Of a DNA stretch of 64,000 nucleotides, positions 16,311-26,900 are shown in pieces. Origin of the DNA: Chloroflexota bacterium (GTDB lineage: Bacteria; Chloroflexota; Anaerolineae; Aggregatilineales; Phototrophicaceae); assembly GCA_028875245.1 (NCBI GenBank), contig JAPPEU010000061.1:62001-126000 (forward strand). Direction: 5' to 3'. Within the stretch, counting starts at the first letter, position 1; each line of letters opens with the position of its first letter. Below the pieces are notes generated by a model. It did no database searches. It was not told the DNA's origin and saw nothing but the letters and a program-made list of their open reading frames with translations. The position numbers and the translations under genes were made by a program.

Positions 16311-17789
16311 CTATTCATCGTCCGCTTCCCGCAGGGGCAGCACATTCGGCCATACAGAGGCATGATGCTCGAAAGCGTCAATGCCGATGCGGTCCGCTTC
16401 CGGAGCGACATGCAGAAGGTCTCGGGCATTCAAAATGTAGAACATGACATAGCTGGTAACGCCAACCCATATCGCCACGCCGACTACGCCGACAAGCTGC
16501 GCGCCAAACAGGTCGAGAGAGCCGCCGTCCAGCAAGCTCGCCGTATATTTCCATCCGCCCGCTTCCAAGAGCGGGGAGGAACCAACAATGCCGATCATCA
16601 AGGTGCCGAATGCGCCACAAGCGCCATGCACCGAGAATGCGCCGACCGCGTCATCAATTTTCATTGATTCGATTACGCCGATCGAGATGACCAGTACGAC
16701 ACCGGCCAACAGACCGATGATGATCGCATTTAGCGGTGTAACGGTCGAGCAGCCAGCCGTGATGGCAACTAGGCCCGCCAATGACCCGTTGAGAATGAAA
16801 CTGACGTTCCAGTTCTTGGTGACGAAATAAGTATGGAACATGGCGCCTAAAGCGCCAGCCGCCGCCGCCAGCGTTGTGTTGACGGCAACAAGACCCAACT
16901 GATTGACGTCGCCCGCGCCGAGAGTCGAGCCGACATTAAAGCCGTACCAGCCGACCCAAAGGATGAAAGTGCCCAGCGACGCAAGCGCCAGGTTGGAAGC
17001 CGCCGGCGGACGACCAAAAACGCGACCGGCGCGGGGACCCAGCATATAAGCGCCAATCAAGGCAACGATACCACCGGTCATATGGACGATCGTAGATCCC
17101 GCAAAGTCAACAAAGCCCTGTTCCAATATCCAGCCTTCACCCCAGGTCCAGAAGACGACCACTGGATAAATGATCGCGCCCAGGATTGCGCTGTAAATGA
17201 GCTTGCCGACAAATTCCGTCCGTTCCGCCATGGCGCCCGTGGCGATGGTCGCCGCCGCGCCGGCAAAGGCGAACTGGAAGAAGAAGTTCACAAAGAGCGA
17301 ACCGTCGCCTTCTCCCGCGCCCGTCGCGCCGCCCAGCAGCAACGGTATGGCGCCGGGCGCCCAGCCGCCGCTGGCCAGCCCAGCGCCAGCAGTGCCGAAT
17401 GCGATGCCGAAGCCAACGATAAAGAAGACGATGCCGGTGACACAGGCGTCCATGAAGTTTTCAGCGAGCGAGTTGACCACCCCTGTCTCACGGATCATGC
17501 CGCCTTCCAGCATGGCGAAACCGGCCTGCATGAAGAAGACCAAAAAGCCCGCCAGCAGAATCCAAACGTGATCGAGATTGTTCTGCACCGCATCGACATT
17601 TTCTTGCACCATTTCAATGGTGAGCGCGTCCGCCATCATTCCTTCCGCGGCCGCATCGTCCGCCGCCGGCTCGTCTTGTGCGATTGTTCCAAAGCCGAAG
17701 CTATAAAGAATGACCAGCCCCAGGAATATCGAGATCAAGCGGTAAATCATCTTGCGTTTGCCGCCGAAACCCATCTTGCGTTTATCCAT
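16311..17789 (-). CDS. amt: Ammonium transporter (Amt family)
   Basis: 492 residues with a signal-like N-terminus (IYRLISIFLGLVILYSFGFGTIA), an Asp/Ala-rich linker, and then eleven predicted membrane helices. NLDHVWILLAGFLVFFMQAGFAMLEGG begins the channel core. The twin-histidine pore is visible as STIVHMTGG and FSVHGACGAFG. A cytoplasmic tail (EADRIGIDAFEHHASVWPN) is the usual regulatory end. It conducts ammonium across the membrane. No glnK/PII gene is adjacent, which is less common. ATG 17789 has GAGGGG just upstream; ATG 17813 has none. Confidence 0.93.
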   Translation of the reverse strand: MDKRKMGFGGKRKMIYRLISIFLGLVILYSFGFGTIAQDEPAADDAAAEGMMADALTIEMVQENVDAVQNNLDHVWILLAGFLVFFMQAGFAMLEGGMIRETGVVNSLAENFMDACVTGIVFFIVGFGIAFGTAGAGLASGGWAPGAIPLLLGGATGAGEGDGSLFVNFFFQFAFAGAAATIATGAMAERTEFVGKLIYSAILGAIIYPVVVFWTWGEGWILEQGFVDFAGSTIVHMTGGIVALIGAYMLGPRAGRVFGRPPAASNLALASLGTFILWVGWYGFNVGSTLGAGDVNQLGLVAVNTTLAAAAGALGAMFHTYFVTKNWNVSFILNGSLAGLVAITAGCSTVTPLNAIIIGLLAGVVLVISIGVIESMKIDDAVGAFSVHGACGAFGTLMIGIVGSSPLLEAGGWKYTASLLDGGSLDLFGAQLVGVVGVAIWVGVTSYVMFYILNARDLLHVAPEADRIGIDAFEHHASVWPNVLPLREADDE

Positions 17790-18066
17790 TTTCCCCTCCG
17801 CGCGGACGAACAATCTTCGTTCGAATTCTGCACATCAGTGTACTCGCTGCGCCGCGAGAGAGATTAGCGCAATTTTGCCCCAATTACCGGCAATCATTTT
17901 AGCTATTTCTTACAAAATTCGTGCAGCCCGCGCCAATCTGACGCGGAATCAATAGAAAAAGAGGTGGTGATACGACGATGACAGCCCGCGCGAACCTGGA
18001 ATCCCGCGGTTCGCAGAGCCTGCTTTGTATGTTTTCACTAGAAAGCGCAGGGCTGTTCTCGCTTAA

Positions 18067-19713
18067 TCAGCCGAGCGCTTCGTGTTTAATTGCTTTCAGC
18101 CGCTTCATCACATCATTGGCGCCGCGGCCAAAGTGCTCATAAAGCGCCCGGTACTCCTGATAGAGTTTGTCATAAATCGCCTGATTCTCGGGGATCGGCG
18201 TTACGACTTCGTCCTTCAATTTGCCCATCTTGCGCGCCGCCGCCTGGATGTCCGGGTAGATGCCGGCGGCGACGGCAGCGTGCATCGCCGAACCCAAAGC
18301 CGGCGCCTGCGCCGAGCCCGACAATTTGAAGACCCGTCCGGTGACATCGGCGTAAATCTGGCGCAGCAGCGCGTTCTTCTCCGGCAATCCGCCAGCCGCC
18401 ACCAATTCCTTCACTTCGATTCCCCGCGCTTCGAATGCCTCGATGATCTCGCGCGTGCCAAAGGCGGTCGCTTCTATCAACGCGCGGTAGATATCAGGCG
18501 CGCGAGTCGCCAGGCTCATGCCGAGCAGCAGGCCAGTCAAGTCGACATCGACCAGTGTGCTGCGGTTGCCATTCCACCAGTCCAGGGCGATCAAGCCATG
18601 TTCGCCGGGATTTTGCTTCGCCGCCTCGCGCTCCAGGTACTCATGCAGATTGAGCCCGCTTGCTTCCGCCGCCCGATGATATTCCGGCGGCGCCGCATGA
18701 TCGACAAACCAGGCGAAGATATCGCCGACAGCGCTTTGGCCGGCTTCATAACCGTATAGCCCCGGGATGATGCCGCCCATGACGACGCCGCACATGCCAT
18801 TGACCTCGCCCAGCTCCCTCGCCGATAAAATGTGACAGCAGGACGTGCCCATCACCAGCACCATGACGCCGGGTTCCGTCGCTTTGACGGCCGGCGCGCT
18901 GACATGGGCGTCGACATTGGCGACGGCGACCGCTGTCCCGGCCGGCAGCCCCATCATCGCCGCCATCTCCGGCCGCAATTCGCCCGCCTTGCTGCCCAAT
19001 TCCGCGAAGTCGCGGCCGACCATCTCGTCGACCACATTCTCGAATCGAGGGTCCAGCGCTTTGAAGTAGGCCCGGCTGGGGAAGTCGCCATCCTGCACCA
19101 TCGCCTTATAACCCGCCGTGCAGGTATTTCGCGTCTCGACGCCGGTCAATTGCCAGATCACCCAATCGGCCGCCTCGATGAAGCGATCAATCCGCGCGTA
19201 GATATCGGGCCGCTCCTGCAGGATTTGTAACAATTTACTAAAGAACCATTCTGAGGAGATCTTGCCTCCATAACGCGGCAGCCAGGTCTCTCCCATTTTG
19301 CGCGCCGTCTCGTTGATCTGGTCCGCCTGTCGCTGCGCCGCATGATGCTTCCACAGCTTAATGTAGGCATGGGGCTCGTCTTCAAGCTCGGGCAGGAAGC
19401 AGAGTGGCGTACCATCATTTTTCGTCGGCATCGGCGAGCTGGCGGTGAAATCAATCGCGATGCCTTTGACCTCGTTCGGCGCTACGCCGCTGGCGCTTAA
19501 GACCGCCGGCACCGTATGCGCGAAGGTGTCAAGATAATCACGCGGATGCTGCAGCGCCCAATCCGGCGGCAGCTTCCGGCCCGACGGCAAGGCCTGATCC
19601 ATGACGCCATGCGGATAATCGAAAACCGATTCCGCCACTTCAGCGCCATCGCGCGCGTCCACCAGAACCGCCCGGCCGGACAGCGTCCCAAAGTCAAGTC
19701 CAATTGTGTACAT
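18067..19713 (-). CDS. araB: Ribulokinase (FGGY family)
   Basis: 548 residues. TIGLDFGTLSGRAVLVDARDG opens the FGGY fold. DFTASSPMP, KLWKHHAAQRQAD, GGKISSEWFF and AADWVIWQLTG are ribulokinase-like. VMGTSCCHI and GYEAGQSAVGDIFAWFV form the second ATP domain, with ALDWWNGNRST and GGLPEKNALLRQIYADVTG near the C-terminus. It phosphorylates L-ribulose or a related ketopentose. araA and araD are not in the window. MYTIG at 19713 is the family start; GAGG lies upstream. It is divergent from the P450 gene. Confidence 0.92.
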   Translation of the reverse strand: MYTIGLDFGTLSGRAVLVDARDGAEVAESVFDYPHGVMDQALPSGRKLPPDWALQHPRDYLDTFAHTVPAVLSASGVAPNEVKGIAIDFTASSPMPTKNDGTPLCFLPELEDEPHAYIKLWKHHAAQRQADQINETARKMGETWLPRYGGKISSEWFFSKLLQILQERPDIYARIDRFIEAADWVIWQLTGVETRNTCTAGYKAMVQDGDFPSRAYFKALDPRFENVVDEMVGRDFAELGSKAGELRPEMAAMMGLPAGTAVAVANVDAHVSAPAVKATEPGVMVLVMGTSCCHILSARELGEVNGMCGVVMGGIIPGLYGYEAGQSAVGDIFAWFVDHAAPPEYHRAAEASGLNLHEYLEREAAKQNPGEHGLIALDWWNGNRSTLVDVDLTGLLLGMSLATRAPDIYRALIEATAFGTREIIEAFEARGIEVKELVAAGGLPEKNALLRQIYADVTGRVFKLSGSAQAPALGSAMHAAVAAGIYPDIQAAARKMGKLKDEVVTPIPENQAIYDKLYQEYRALYEHFGRGANDVMKRLKAIKHEALG

Positions 19714-19853
19714 AGGCAAACCTCGCTTAGTCGCCAAGGTGTTCTCACTCTATATTGTCTCGCAAGCCTCGAAACATGGCAAATCGTAGCGGCTGCCGGT
19801 GTAGCCAACGGGCCCGTTTTGGGCTAGGATGAAGGTAGACACAGGAGCGCGCG

Positions 19854-21296
19854 ATGAAGCCCGCGGCGAGCGATAACGGAAGAGCGATCTCAGCCAGCGC
19901 ATTCCCGCCGGGACCGACCGAGATGGGCGAAGGCGTCTGGCAGAATTATCTATTTTACCGCCGGTTTTTCAGAGACCCGCTGAGCCATGTCACGCGCTGG
20001 ATGGAAACCTATGGCGATGTCTGGCATTTCAAAATCGGCGATGCCCACACTTACTCGGTCGCCAACCCCGATGTCATCTATGAGCTCTTCGTGCGCCAAG
20101 CCAAGCGCTTCATCAAGGGACCTGCCTATACCAGCCGCAAGAGCGGCCTGGCGCGCTTCATGGGCGAGGGGCTGGTAACAAGCAATGGCGACTTCTGGAA
20201 ACGGCAGCGGCGGCTGGTGGCGCCGGCTTTCCACGCGATTCGCGTACACGCCTACGCGGACACGATGGTCAATTATACCCTGAAACGGCTGGCGGCTTGG
20301 CGCGACGGCGCGCTGGTCGATGTCGATGAAGAGATGATGGAGCTCACGTTGACGATCGTCGCGCGCACGCTCTTCGATGCCGATGCCTCAAGCACGGTCA
20401 ACCAGGTCAAGAAAGCGGTGGCGGTGGTGCAGAAAGCCAACAACACCGCCAGCATCCTGCCGCATTGGCTGCCGACGCCGCTGCGCCTGCGTTCCTGGCG
20501 CGCCAACAGAGCGCTCGACAATATCGTATATGGCTTCATCAATCAGCGGCGCGCAACCGGCGAAGACCGCGGCGATCTGCTTTCGATGCTGCTGCTGGCC
20601 GAAGATGAAGATGGCGAGCGCATGACCGACCTGCAAGCGCGCGACGAGGCGGTGACGCTCTTCCTGGCCGGGCATGAAACCACCGCCAACACCTTGAATT
20701 GGACCTGGTGGCTCCTGGCACAGCATCCGGAGGTCGAAGCCAAGCTGCACGCGGAGTTGGACGCGGCCCTGGGCGGGCGCCCGCCAACGCTCGAAGACCT
20801 GCGCAAGCTGCCCTACACCGACATCGTCATCAAAGAAGCCCTGCGCCTCATGCCTGCCGTCTGGTTAGTCAGCCGAACGGCGGCGGAAGACACCGAGGTT
20901 TGCGGCTACCCCATGCCGAAGGGCACGACGGCGCAGGTCATGATTTATCTTTTGCATCGCCACCCGGAACATTGGACGCAGCCAACGGCCTTCATCCCCG
21001 AGCGCTGGCTGCAACCCGAGATCGAGCAGCTGCACAAATACGCCTACCTGCCTTTCGCCGGCGGACCGCGCATCTGCATCGGCAACAGCTTCGCCATTAT
21101 GGAAGCAAACCTGCTTCTGGCGACCATCGCGCAGCGCTACCGCCTGCATTTGATCGAAGGCGTCGAAATCAAGCCGGCCGCCTTGATCACCATGTTCCCG
21201 CGCGACGGTCTGCCCATGCGGCTCGAGCGGCGCGCATTGACTTCGGCGCCCCGAAGTGAACCTATGGAAGCGGCTGCCGCCATACCCCGCAACTGA
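19854..21296 (+). CDS. Cytochrome P450
   Basis: 480 residues. Helix C is WKRQRRLVAPAFH near residue 120. Helix I carries AGHETT with His274-Glu275-Thr-Thr, used in oxygen activation. The ExxR of helix K is KEALRLMP near 335. The heme loop is FAGGPRICIG with Cys408 as thiolate ligand; the first glycine of the usual FGGG is Ala. LWLVSR-type and PERWLQP segments suit a CYP102/CYP4-like long-chain family. It has no fused reductase and no ferredoxin gene nearby, so electron donors are elsewhere. No signal anchor is visible. Confidence 0.93.
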   Translation: MKPAASDNGRAISASAFPPGPTEMGEGVWQNYLFYRRFFRDPLSHVTRWMETYGDVWHFKIGDAHTYSVANPDVIYELFVRQAKRFIKGPAYTSRKSGLARFMGEGLVTSNGDFWKRQRRLVAPAFHAIRVHAYADTMVNYTLKRLAAWRDGALVDVDEEMMELTLTIVARTLFDADASSTVNQVKKAVAVVQKANNTASILPHWLPTPLRLRSWRANRALDNIVYGFINQRRATGEDRGDLLSMLLLAEDEDGERMTDLQARDEAVTLFLAGHETTANTLNWTWWLLAQHPEVEAKLHAELDAALGGRPPTLEDLRKLPYTDIVIKEALRLMPAVWLVSRTAAEDTEVCGYPMPKGTTAQVMIYLLHRHPEHWTQPTAFIPERWLQPEIEQLHKYAYLPFAGGPRICIGNSFAIMEANLLLATIAQRYRLHLIEGVEIKPAALITMFPRDGLPMRLERRALTSAPRSEPMEAAAAIPRN

Positions 21297-21311
21297 AAGG
21301 AGCGATATGCC

Positions 21312-22640
21312 ATGCCCGCAACAACCAGAGACAGCAGCATTCAACTCATCATCGGAATCCTGCGCGACGCCGGCGAGCCCATTTCAAACCGGCGCTTCGA
21401 CGATGAAGTAAGGCGCATTCTCGGCGGCGACTACAAGCAATCTCAGCACATCCGCATTAGCAATCTGCGCACCGCCCTCCGAAGCGTCGGCGTCGTGTCT
21501 CATCCAAGGCGGGGCCTCTGGGGCTTAATGCCAGATGCCGATGAGCGCCTCGCGGAATTGGAAGGCGTCAACATCTGGCAGGCACATATCCGTATCCGCG
21601 ATGAGAAAAGACGCGGAAGCGAAGAACGCGCGGCCGCGGAAACCGCTAACCAGCAAGCCGCCATGCTTAAACTCACCCGCAAACTGGTTGAAACTTGGGG
21701 GCCCTCCGGCTACGAGCACCGCATCCGCGAACGCATCCGCGAGGAAGTCGCCGACCTCTGCGATGAGACGCGGGTGGATGGCCTCGGCAATCTGATCTGC
21801 CGCGTCGGCAGCGGCGGGAAGAAAGTGCTGATCGCCGCGCACATGGACGAGATCGGCTTGATGGCGAATTACCAGGAGCCGGAGAGCAGCTACCTGCGCT
21901 TCACCAACCTCGGCGGCTTGCGTCAAGATACGCTCAATGGCAATCGCGTGCAATTTGAAGACGGCGCCGTCGGCGTCATCGCGGTGCAGCAGGGCGGCGG
22001 CAAAGCCCTGAGCGATTTCTACATTGATGTACAGGCGGACCGCGATGGCAACGCCACGCCCGTCGGACAGCCGGCCGCTTTCATGCGCGAGATGCAAGTG
22101 CGCGGGGAGCGCATCGTCGCCAAATCGCTCGACGATCGCATCGGCTGCGTCGTCGCTATCGAAGCGATGCGCCGCCTGAATCGTCAAACACCCAACGAAT
22201 TGTACTTTGTTTTCACCGTCCAGGAGGAAGTTGGCCTCCGTGGCGCGAAGACGGCCGCCCAGGGCCTGCATCCCGATATCGGCATCGCCATCGACGTCAC
22301 CGGCAGCGGCGACCAAATCCGCGGGCAAAAGATGCTGGTCAAGCTCGGTGGCGGCGCCGCCATCAAAGTGCATGACCCCGGTTTGGTGGTGCCAGTCGCG
22401 ATCAAGAACTGGATGATCGAGCGCTGTGAAGCGGATGGCATTCCCTACCAGTTGGAACTCCTGGCCGGCGGCACCACGGACGCCTCAGCGATTCAACTCG
22501 CGGATGCCGGCGTTCCCAGCGGCTGCATCTCCATCCCGACTCGTTACCTGCATACAACCAGCGAAACCGTTGATATTGGCGATGTCCAAGCCTGCATCGA
22601 CCTCTTAAGCGGCTTGCTATCCAGTGCAATCGAACTCTGA
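21312..22640 (+). CDS. M42 family peptidase with N-terminal Mrr_N-like winged helix
   Basis: 442 residues. Residues about 8-75 (ILRDAGEPISNRRFDDEVRRIL, then NLRTALRSVGVVSHPRRGLWGLM) resemble the Mrr N-terminal winged helix. A charged linker follows. From about 115 it is an M42 glutamyl-aminopeptidase-like enzyme. The metal ligands are all present: AAHMDEIGLM (His), AKSLDDRIGC (Asp), TVQEEVGLRGAKTA (Glu-Glu, catalytic and ligand), AIDVTGSGD (Asp) and PTRYLHTTSE (His). M42 enzymes form dodecameric shells. The fusion is unusual. Start ATG 21312 has AAAGGAG 15 bases upstream. Confidence 0.88.
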   Translation: MPATTRDSSIQLIIGILRDAGEPISNRRFDDEVRRILGGDYKQSQHIRISNLRTALRSVGVVSHPRRGLWGLMPDADERLAELEGVNIWQAHIRIRDEKRRGSEERAAAETANQQAAMLKLTRKLVETWGPSGYEHRIRERIREEVADLCDETRVDGLGNLICRVGSGGKKVLIAAHMDEIGLMANYQEPESSYLRFTNLGGLRQDTLNGNRVQFEDGAVGVIAVQQGGGKALSDFYIDVQADRDGNATPVGQPAAFMREMQVRGERIVAKSLDDRIGCVVAIEAMRRLNRQTPNELYFVFTVQEEVGLRGAKTAAQGLHPDIGIAIDVTGSGDQIRGQKMLVKLGGGAAIKVHDPGLVVPVAIKNWMIERCEADGIPYQLELLAGGTTDASAIQLADAGVPSGCISIPTRYLHTTSETVDIGDVQACIDLLSGLLSSAIEL

Positions 22641-22720
22641 CCCTGACATGGACGTGATTTCATGCGACTTACGAGTTAAATCGCCAGCGACTAGACGATT
22701 TCAAATCAATCGGTAATCCC

Positions 22721-22745
22721 TAGGGGCGAGGCGGTGACTCGCCTA
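22721..22745. repeat. Single REP-like palindrome
   Basis: TAGGGGCGAGGCGGTGACTCGCCTA is a diverged copy of the TAGGGGCGA...TCGCCC unit. It occupies the short gap between the M42 and MDR genes. Confidence 0.65.
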
Positions 22746-22783
22746 CTCTTGCACGCCCAATCTTGAAGAACTGAGATCCAGGT

Positions 22784-23758
22784 ATGAAAGCCGTTCTTTG
22801 CCACAGTTTCGGGCCGCCGGAAAACCTGAGCGCCGCCGATATCCCAAGCCCGCCGCTTGAGGACGGCCAGGTCAGAATTGCGGTGCGCGCCTGTGGCGTC
22901 AACTTTCCAGACGCCCTAATGATCCAGGGCTTGTATCAATTCAAACCGGCCTTCCCCTTCAGCCCGGGCTTGGAAGTCGCCGGCGACATCATCGAAGTGG
23001 CCGCCGATGTTAACGAGCTGGCTGTCGGCGGGCGCGTCATGGCGACAATGATGTTTGGCGGCTTCGCCGAAGAAGTCGTCGTGCCCGCGGCAACAGTCCT
23101 GCCCATGCCGGACGGCATGAGTTATGAGCAGGGCGCCGGCTTTTGCCTGGCTTACGGCACATCCCATGTCGCCTTGACCCATCGCGCTCGCTTGCAGGCG
23201 AATGAGACGCTGCTGGTGCTGGGGGCGGCCGGGGGACTTGGCTTGACTGCCGTTGAACTCGGCAAAATAATCGGCGCGCGTGTGATTGCGGCCGCCAGCA
23301 GTCCTGCCAAGCTGGAGTTGGCGCGCTCTTATGGCGCCGACGACACGATCCTCTACACCGGTGAAAACCTGCGCGACCGCCTGAATGCGCTGACGGACGG
23401 CCGCGGCGTCGATGTCATCTTTGACCCCGTCGGCGGCGACATCTTTGACCAGGCCGTCCGCCGCATCGCCTGGGAAGGGCGCTACCTGGTCATCGGCTTC
23501 GCCAGCGGGCGCATCCCGTCGCTGCCGCTGAATATCGCGCTGCTTAAGAACGCGTCCATCGTAGGCTTGTTCTGGGGCGCCTACCTGCAGAACAATCCCC
23601 GCGTGATCCGCGAGTCATTCCTAGAGCTTGCGGCATTGTTCGCAGCCGGGGTACTCAAGCCGCATATCCATCAAGTCTTCCCCCTGGATGAAGCCGCCAG
23701 CGCCCTGCGCGAACTGATGAACAGGCGCGCCATGGGCAAGATCCTGCTCAAAACCTAG
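22784..23758 (+). CDS. Quinone-reductase-like zinc-independent MDR oxidoreductase
   Basis: 324 residues of the medium-chain dehydrogenase/reductase family. VRACGVNFPDALMIQGLYQFKP and FSPGLEVAGDIIEV form the catalytic domain. LVLGAAGGLGLTAVELGKIIGARV (AAxGGxG) is the NADPH-binding Rossmann turn. DVIFDPVGGDIFDQAVR and GRYLVIGFASG are typical of quinone oxidoreductases and acyl-CoA-linked relatives. The zinc-binding cysteine cluster of alcohol dehydrogenases is absent. Substrate unknown. Confidence 0.88.
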   Translation: MKAVLCHSFGPPENLSAADIPSPPLEDGQVRIAVRACGVNFPDALMIQGLYQFKPAFPFSPGLEVAGDIIEVAADVNELAVGGRVMATMMFGGFAEEVVVPAATVLPMPDGMSYEQGAGFCLAYGTSHVALTHRARLQANETLLVLGAAGGLGLTAVELGKIIGARVIAAASSPAKLELARSYGADDTILYTGENLRDRLNALTDGRGVDVIFDPVGGDIFDQAVRRIAWEGRYLVIGFASGRIPSLPLNIALLKNASIVGLFWGAYLQNNPRVIRESFLELAALFAAGVLKPHIHQVFPLDEAASALRELMNRRAMGKILLKT

Positions 23759-23911
23759 CGTCGCCTCCTCCCCGCTTGTGTCCGCAGCGCCGGCCCGCGA
23801 ATAATTGTTCTAGCCCAAATCGCTCGATATGACGTTCTATGCTATGCTGACTGATGTGCCCGCTCTCATTTGCAGGTGCGGGCGAATTGCCAAGTAGAAC
23901 GGTTTCGATGC

Positions 23912-26900
23912 ATGCCCTATCGCGCGGATAACGAACCCGAATACATTGATGACGATGACTATCACGATCCTGAGGATTTCGGCGCAGCCGGCCGGCCTGG
24001 ATCAAACGTTCTCGGCGGCAGCGGCTCCCGGAGTGACAATGATAGCGAAAGCGCTCCCGAGCAGCCGGGCGAGCGCTCTGCGTCCGCGCGGGAACCCGCC
24101 TTCGAGCCCGAGCCGCGGGGGCGAGCCAAGCGATCAAGCTCCCCCGGCAAACGCAGCAAGATGAAAGCGCGGAACCCGGCGCCATCAATCGCGAGCAGCG
24201 AAGAGCGGCGCGCTCGTTTGGCGGGGAAGCGCCTCGCGCCAAAAGATCGCAGCCCCTCCCGCCGCGAGCGCCAGGAGCCGCCCCAGCCTCAAGAAGCCGA
24301 ATCAAGGCCCTTGGGAAAGCTGCGCGCGCGCTTTGGCCGGGGCGATAAGGACCCCAGCGCCGAGTCTGAACAAGAAAGCTCCCGCCTTTCCGGCATCGCC
24401 GCTGGCATCAAAGCGTCCCTGCGCGGACGGTTCGCCGCCCTGCGCGACGGGGGCAGCCCGGCGGCCAACGATGCGTCCGCATCACGGCGCGACAAAGGCG
24501 CATCCCTCCCTCTCAGCGACCGAGCGAGTCAGCCGCGCTCCAGCAAAGCCCCCAGAATCGAGTCAGACAATTGGTTGGACCTGGACCGCAAACTCGACCT
24601 GCTCGGCGTCGCGCTGGTCTTTGGCGCGATCATTCTATTCTTCAGCGCCCTCTCAGCCGAGCAGGCCGCCATCAGCGGTCTCAACACCATCATCGGACAG
24701 CTGCTCGGTTGGGGCGCCTTGGCCGTGCCAGCCGCCATGTTCGCCATCGGGCTATGGCTGATTATCCGCCATTTTGGCGATCAAGCGCCCACGATCGACC
24801 CTGTTCGCCTGTCCGGCCTTGTTCTCGCTTTTCTGGGCGTTCTGATATTCTTCCAGTATGCCGAAAGTTTCAACTACGCCGAGGCGATCGCCCGCTTCGA
24901 CTCATGCCGCAATCCCACCAATCCCGCCTGCGTCGACGCCCTCGTGCAGGGCTCGTATCAAGCGGGGCGCGGCGGCGGCCTTGTCGGCGGCTGGCTGTAC
25001 AGCGCGCTGGTCAACAACCTGACAGAAGTGGGCGGCTTCATCGTCGTGCTGATGGTCATGACCTTCGGCGCGATGATGATCACCCGCTCCAGCATGGCCG
25101 AGATGGCGGTGGCGGCTATCGGCATCGGGCGCGGCTTGCGCAGCAGCATGAGCCAACACGCGGCGAAGCGGCGCGCTGCCCGCTTGAGCGCCCAGGGCCA
25201 CCTCGCTTTGCAAGAAAGCAAAACGCATGTGCGCGTCGCAAAGCCGGCCCCCGAGCAACTGACCGGCCGCGGGGGAGACGCCCGCGCGCTGCCTGAACCG
25301 AGCGCCGAAAACAGACCGATTCCCGTTCGCATACGCGAGTTTCTGGGCTGGCGTGGCAAAGCCAATGCCGATCTGAACGCGGAACCGGCGCCGCTCATGG
25401 CCGAAGCCGTCGGTCAACACAGTGCCAAACTTCCCGGCGTATTCGCGCGCCTCTTCGGCCGGAGCGCCGACGCCGCGCCCGACCTGCCTCAACCGCCTGC
25501 GCCAAGCGCCGGCCGCCTGGAACGCTTCCTTAATCTCGGCGACGATCTGCCCTTTTCGGCGACCAAGCCACCCGCCTGGCAGAAACCCGAACGACCAACG
25601 AGCGCTCAGCCGCCGCCCGCGCCCAGCTTCGATCCCGCGAGCGGTCGCGCGCCTGCGATGCCCGATCCTTTCCCGCCCGAGCCGCCGAGCACCCCGCCCG
25701 CTCCACCAAGCATTGAGACAAACGGCTCATCGGAAGATCGCAGCCTGAAAACTCTCGAAGAAGCGCCCACCAACATCGATCCGCCAGCGCCAACTGACGA
25801 ACCAGCAGAGCTCGCAATTGAACCGTCCCCCGAAGAAAGCGCGAAAAACGAAATGGCGGAAGCGGATCCGCCGGGCGCCGAGCCCGCGGCGCCAACGTCA
25901 AGCGAGCCGGAAGCCCCCGTCAAGCGCAGCCTTTCCGCGCCCCGCCCGCGCATTGATTGGCGGCTGCCGGAATACCGCGAATTGCTCAATAGCGGCACCG
26001 AAGGCGAGCTGGACCGCGAGCCGCTGATGCGCCAAGCCCAGATCATCGAAGACACGCTCGCCAGCTTCGGCGCGCCCGGTCGCATTGTGGAGATCAATTC
26101 CGGCCCGGTCATCACCCAGTATGGCGTCGAACCGGCTTATTTGACCTCGCGCGCGGGCAAGCAGAACCGCGTCAAAGTTGGCGCGATCGCCAAGCTGGAT
26201 AAGGACTTGCAGCTTGCCCTCGGCGCAAAGTCGATCCGCGTGGAAGCGCCTGTGCCGGGCAAGGGCTATGTCGGCATCGAAGTGCCCAACCCGGATTCCG
26301 CCCGCGTCAGCCTGCGCGATGTCATGGAATCCCAAAGCTACCAGCAGATTGAATCACCGTTGGCCATCGCCCTCGGCGTCTCCGTTGACGGCACGCCAAT
26401 CTCCGGCGACCTGACACAGATGCCCCATCTCTTGATCGCCGGCACCACCGGCTCGGGCAAATCGGTCTGCGTCAACGCCATCATCAACAGCATCATCGCC
26501 GTGAATTCGCCCGATGCCGTCAAATTCATTATGGTTGATCCCAAACGCGTTGAATTGACCGGTTACAATGGCGTCCCCCATTTGGTGGCGCCGGTCGTGG
26601 TCGAGCTGGAGCGGACCATCGGCGTGCTGCGCTGGGTGACCACCGAGATGGACGCGCGCTACAAAAAATTCAGCCAGGCCGGCGCCCGCAACATCGTCGA
26701 CTTCAACAGCATCCTCGACCCCGATCTGGCGCCGATGCCCTACATCGTCGTGGTCATTGACGAGCTGGCCGACCTGATGATGATGGCCCCCGACGACACC
26801 GAGCGCGCCATAACCCGCATCGCCGCTCTGGCGCGCGCCACCGGCATCCACCTCGTCATCGCCACCCAGCGCCCCTCTGTCGATGTCGTCACCGGCCTCA

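Noticed and set aside
17790-18066. Possible sigma-54 site (TGGCGCGGGCTGCAC) before the ammonium transporter
   Set aside because: GG-to-GC spacing is shorter than the -24/-12 rule, and sigma-54 is rare in the suggested phylum.
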